Source: Antedon mediterranea (lineage: Eukaryota; Echinodermata; Crinoidea; Comatulida; Antedonidae). Taken from it: 64,000 nucleotides of DNA. Where the stretch lies: positions 21,790,001 through 21,854,000 of the forward strand of contig NC_092671.1 of assembly GCF_964355755.1 (NCBI RefSeq), written 5' to 3'. This document shows, in pieces, positions 61,701-64,000 of this stretch (positions are counted from its first letter, which is position 1; the number at the start of each line of letters is the position of its first letter). The notes beneath the pieces are model-generated. The model worked only from the letters and a program-made list of their open reading frames with translations, had not been told where the DNA came from and ran no database searches. Both the position numbers and the translations under genes were made by a program.

Positions 61701-64000
61701 TCACATTATAAAACCGTTTTAGACCATTTTGAGCATTTCGATAACAGTTTTCACACAAAAACATCAAAGAGCATAAAATAGGTTAATATCGTATTTAAAA
61801 ACGTTTTAGACCATTTTGAGCATTTCGATGAAACTTGGTTACGCAAAAACATCAAAGTGCTTAAAATCACATTATAAACCGTTTTAGACCATTTTGAGCA
61901 TATCGATAAAATTTTTTACACAAAAACATCAAAGAGCACAAAATAGCTTAATATCGTATTTGGAAACGTTTTAGAACATTTTGTGATTTTCGAAAAAACT
62001 TGTTAACATAAAACACCAAAGTGTACAGAATAGCTTCAAATCGCATTTGGAGACATTTTAGACCAATTTGTGATTTTCGAAAAAATTTGTTAACATAAAA
62101 ACACCAAAGTGCTAAGAATAGCTTCAAATCGCATTTGGAGACATTTTAGACCAATTTGTGATTTTCGAAAAAACTTGGTTACACAAAAACATCAAAGTGC
62201 TTAAAATCACATTATAAAACCGTTTTAGACCATTTTGAGCATTTCGATAACACTTTTCACACAAAAACATCAAAGAGCATAAAATAGGTTAATATCGTAT
62301 TTAAAAACGTTTTAGACCATTTTGAGCATTTCGACAAAACTTTTTCACACAAAACACCAAAGTATACAGAATAGCTTAATATCGTATTTAAAAACGTTTT
62401 AGACCATTTTGTGATTTTCGAAAAAACTTGTTAACATAAAAACACCAAAGTGCTTACAATAGCTTCAAATCGCATTAGGAGACGTTTTAGACCATTTTGT
62501 GATTTTCGAAAAAACTTGTTAACATAAAAACATCAAAGTGTACAGAATAGCTTCAAATCGCATTTGGAGACGTTTTAGACCATTTTGTGATTTTCAAAAA
62601 AAAACTTGTTAACATAAAAACACCAAAGTTTACAGAATAGCTTCAAATCGCATTTGGAGACGTTTTAGACAATTTTGTGATTTTCGAAAAAACTTGTTAA
62701 CATAAAAACACCAAAATGTTTAGAATAGCTTCAAATCGCATTTGGAGACGTTTTAGACCATTTTGTGATTTTCGAAAAAACTTGTTAATATAAAAACACC
62801 AAAGTACTTAGAATAGCTTCAAATCGCATTTGGAGACGTTTTAGACCATTTTGTGATTTTCGAAAAAACTTGTTAACATAAAAACACCAAAGTTCTTAAA
62901 ATAGCTTCAAATCGCATTTGGAGACGTTTTGGACCATTTTGTGATTTTCGAAAAAACTTGTTAACACAAAAACACCAAAGTGTTTAGAAAAGCTTCAAAT
63001 CGCATTTGGAGAAGTTTTAGACCATTTTGTGATTTTCGAAAAAACTTGTTAACATAAAAACACCAAAGTGTTTAGAAAAGCTTCAAATCGCATTTGGAGA
63101 CGTTTTAGACCATTTTGGGATTTTCTAAAAAACTTGTTAACATAAAAACACCAAAGTGCTTAGAATAGCTTCAAATCGCATTTGGAGACGTTTTAGACCA
63201 TTTTGTAATTTTCAAAAAAACTTGTTAACATAAAAACACCAAAGTTCTTAGAATAGCTTCAAATCGCATTTGGAGACGTTTTAGACCATTTTGTGCATTT
63301 CGATGAAACTTGGTTACACAAAAACATCAAAGTCCTTAAAATCACATTATAAACCGTTTTAGACCATTTGAGCATTTCGATAACACTTTTCACACAAAAA
63401 CATCAAAGAGCACAATATAGCTTAATATCCTATTTAAAAACGTTTTAGACCATTTTGAGCATTTCGACAAAACTTTTTCACACAAAACACCAAAGTGCTT
63501 AGAATACCTTCAAATCGCATTTGGAGACGTTTTAGACCATTTTGTGTTTTTCGAAAAAACTTGTTAACATAAAAACATCAAAGTTTACAGAATAGCTTCA
63601 AATCGCATTTGGAGACGTTTTAGACAATTTTGTGATTTTCGAAAAAACTTGTTAATATAAAAACACCAAAGTGCTTAGAATAGCTTCAAATCGCATTGGG
63701 AGACGTTTTAGACCATTTTGTGATTTTCGAAAAAACTTGTTAACATAAAAACATCAAAGTGTACAGAATAGCTTCAAATCGCATTTGGAGACGTTTTAGA
63801 CCATTTTGTGATTTTCGAAAAAACTTGTTAACATAAAAACACCAAAGTGCTTAGAATAGCTTCAAATCGCATTTGGAGACGTTTTAAACCATTTTGTGAT
63901 TTTCGAAAAAACTTGTTAACATAAAAACACCAAAATGTTTAGAATAGCTTCAAATCGCATTTGGAGACGTTTTAGACCATTTTGTGATTTTCGAAAAAAC

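Larger units (their letters stand above)
33961..64000. repeat. Satellite array, block 5 (30 kb uninterrupted)
   Basis: Thirty kilobases of A, B, C and D monomers with no other sequence and no gene. It contains a chain of kilobase-scale duplications (listed separately), SINE-free versions of the SINE target monomer pair (for example near 37010-37100, 39911-40020 and 56090-56180), and a few monomers with small deletions: 38701-38723 lacks about 9 bases, 50781-50799 lacks 3, and 58296-58311 lacks gagacg. The array runs off the right end of the window. Confidence 0.96.

Noticed and set aside
1-64000. Satellite as the central tandem repeat of a Helitron or MITE
   Set aside because: No terminal inverted repeats, Helitron ends or flanking microsatellites are visible in the window, and the array length is far beyond such elements. 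The window has no left or right array edge, so this cannot be fully excluded.

Overview
The window is about 90% one satellite DNA, with a complete LTR retrotransposon and four copies of a tRNA-derived SINE set into it. I see no host protein-coding gene, rRNA, functional tRNA or CRISPR array. The host is an animal, most likely an aquatic invertebrate. The evidence is a Ty3/gypsy-class element with the Gmr1-type pol order (integrase before reverse transcriptase), a tRNA-derived SINE with an AT-rich tail, and tens of kilobases of higher-order satellite. The sequence does not allow a finer placement; a mollusc is one plausible guess.

Layout: 1-5316 satellite; 5317-12002 LTR retrotransposon (432-bp LTRs that look identical, 5-bp target duplication ttcga, leucine-tRNA-type primer site, one 1525-codon Gag-Pol ORF, about 0.9 kb noncoding tail, G-rich polypurine tract); 12008-12223 satellite; then SINE copies at 12224-12576, 24766-25118, 28741-29093 and 33608-33960, separated by satellite; 33961-64000 uninterrupted satellite.

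The satellite has four related monomer classes that share a core around gttttagaccatttt. A is 88 bp and the most common; B is 88 bp, C 75 bp and D 89 bp. B-C-D usually occur in that order (252 bp), separated by runs of A. On top of this are large duplications: a segment of about 6.1 kb repeated at a spacing of 8842 bp, and tandem or near-tandem duplications with spacings of about 1388, 1734, 1985, 2089, 2400 and 2670 bp. The A monomer is about 32% GC.

The insertions give a relative history. The SINE entered one satellite monomer, because SINE-free versions of the same monomer pair exist in the window. That block was then copied to at least four places by satellite turnover. The LTR element later entered only one of the four copies; the other three keep the intact empty site. 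Identical LTRs and an open Gag-Pol frame suggest the last step was recent. A centromeric or pericentromeric location is plausible but is inference.
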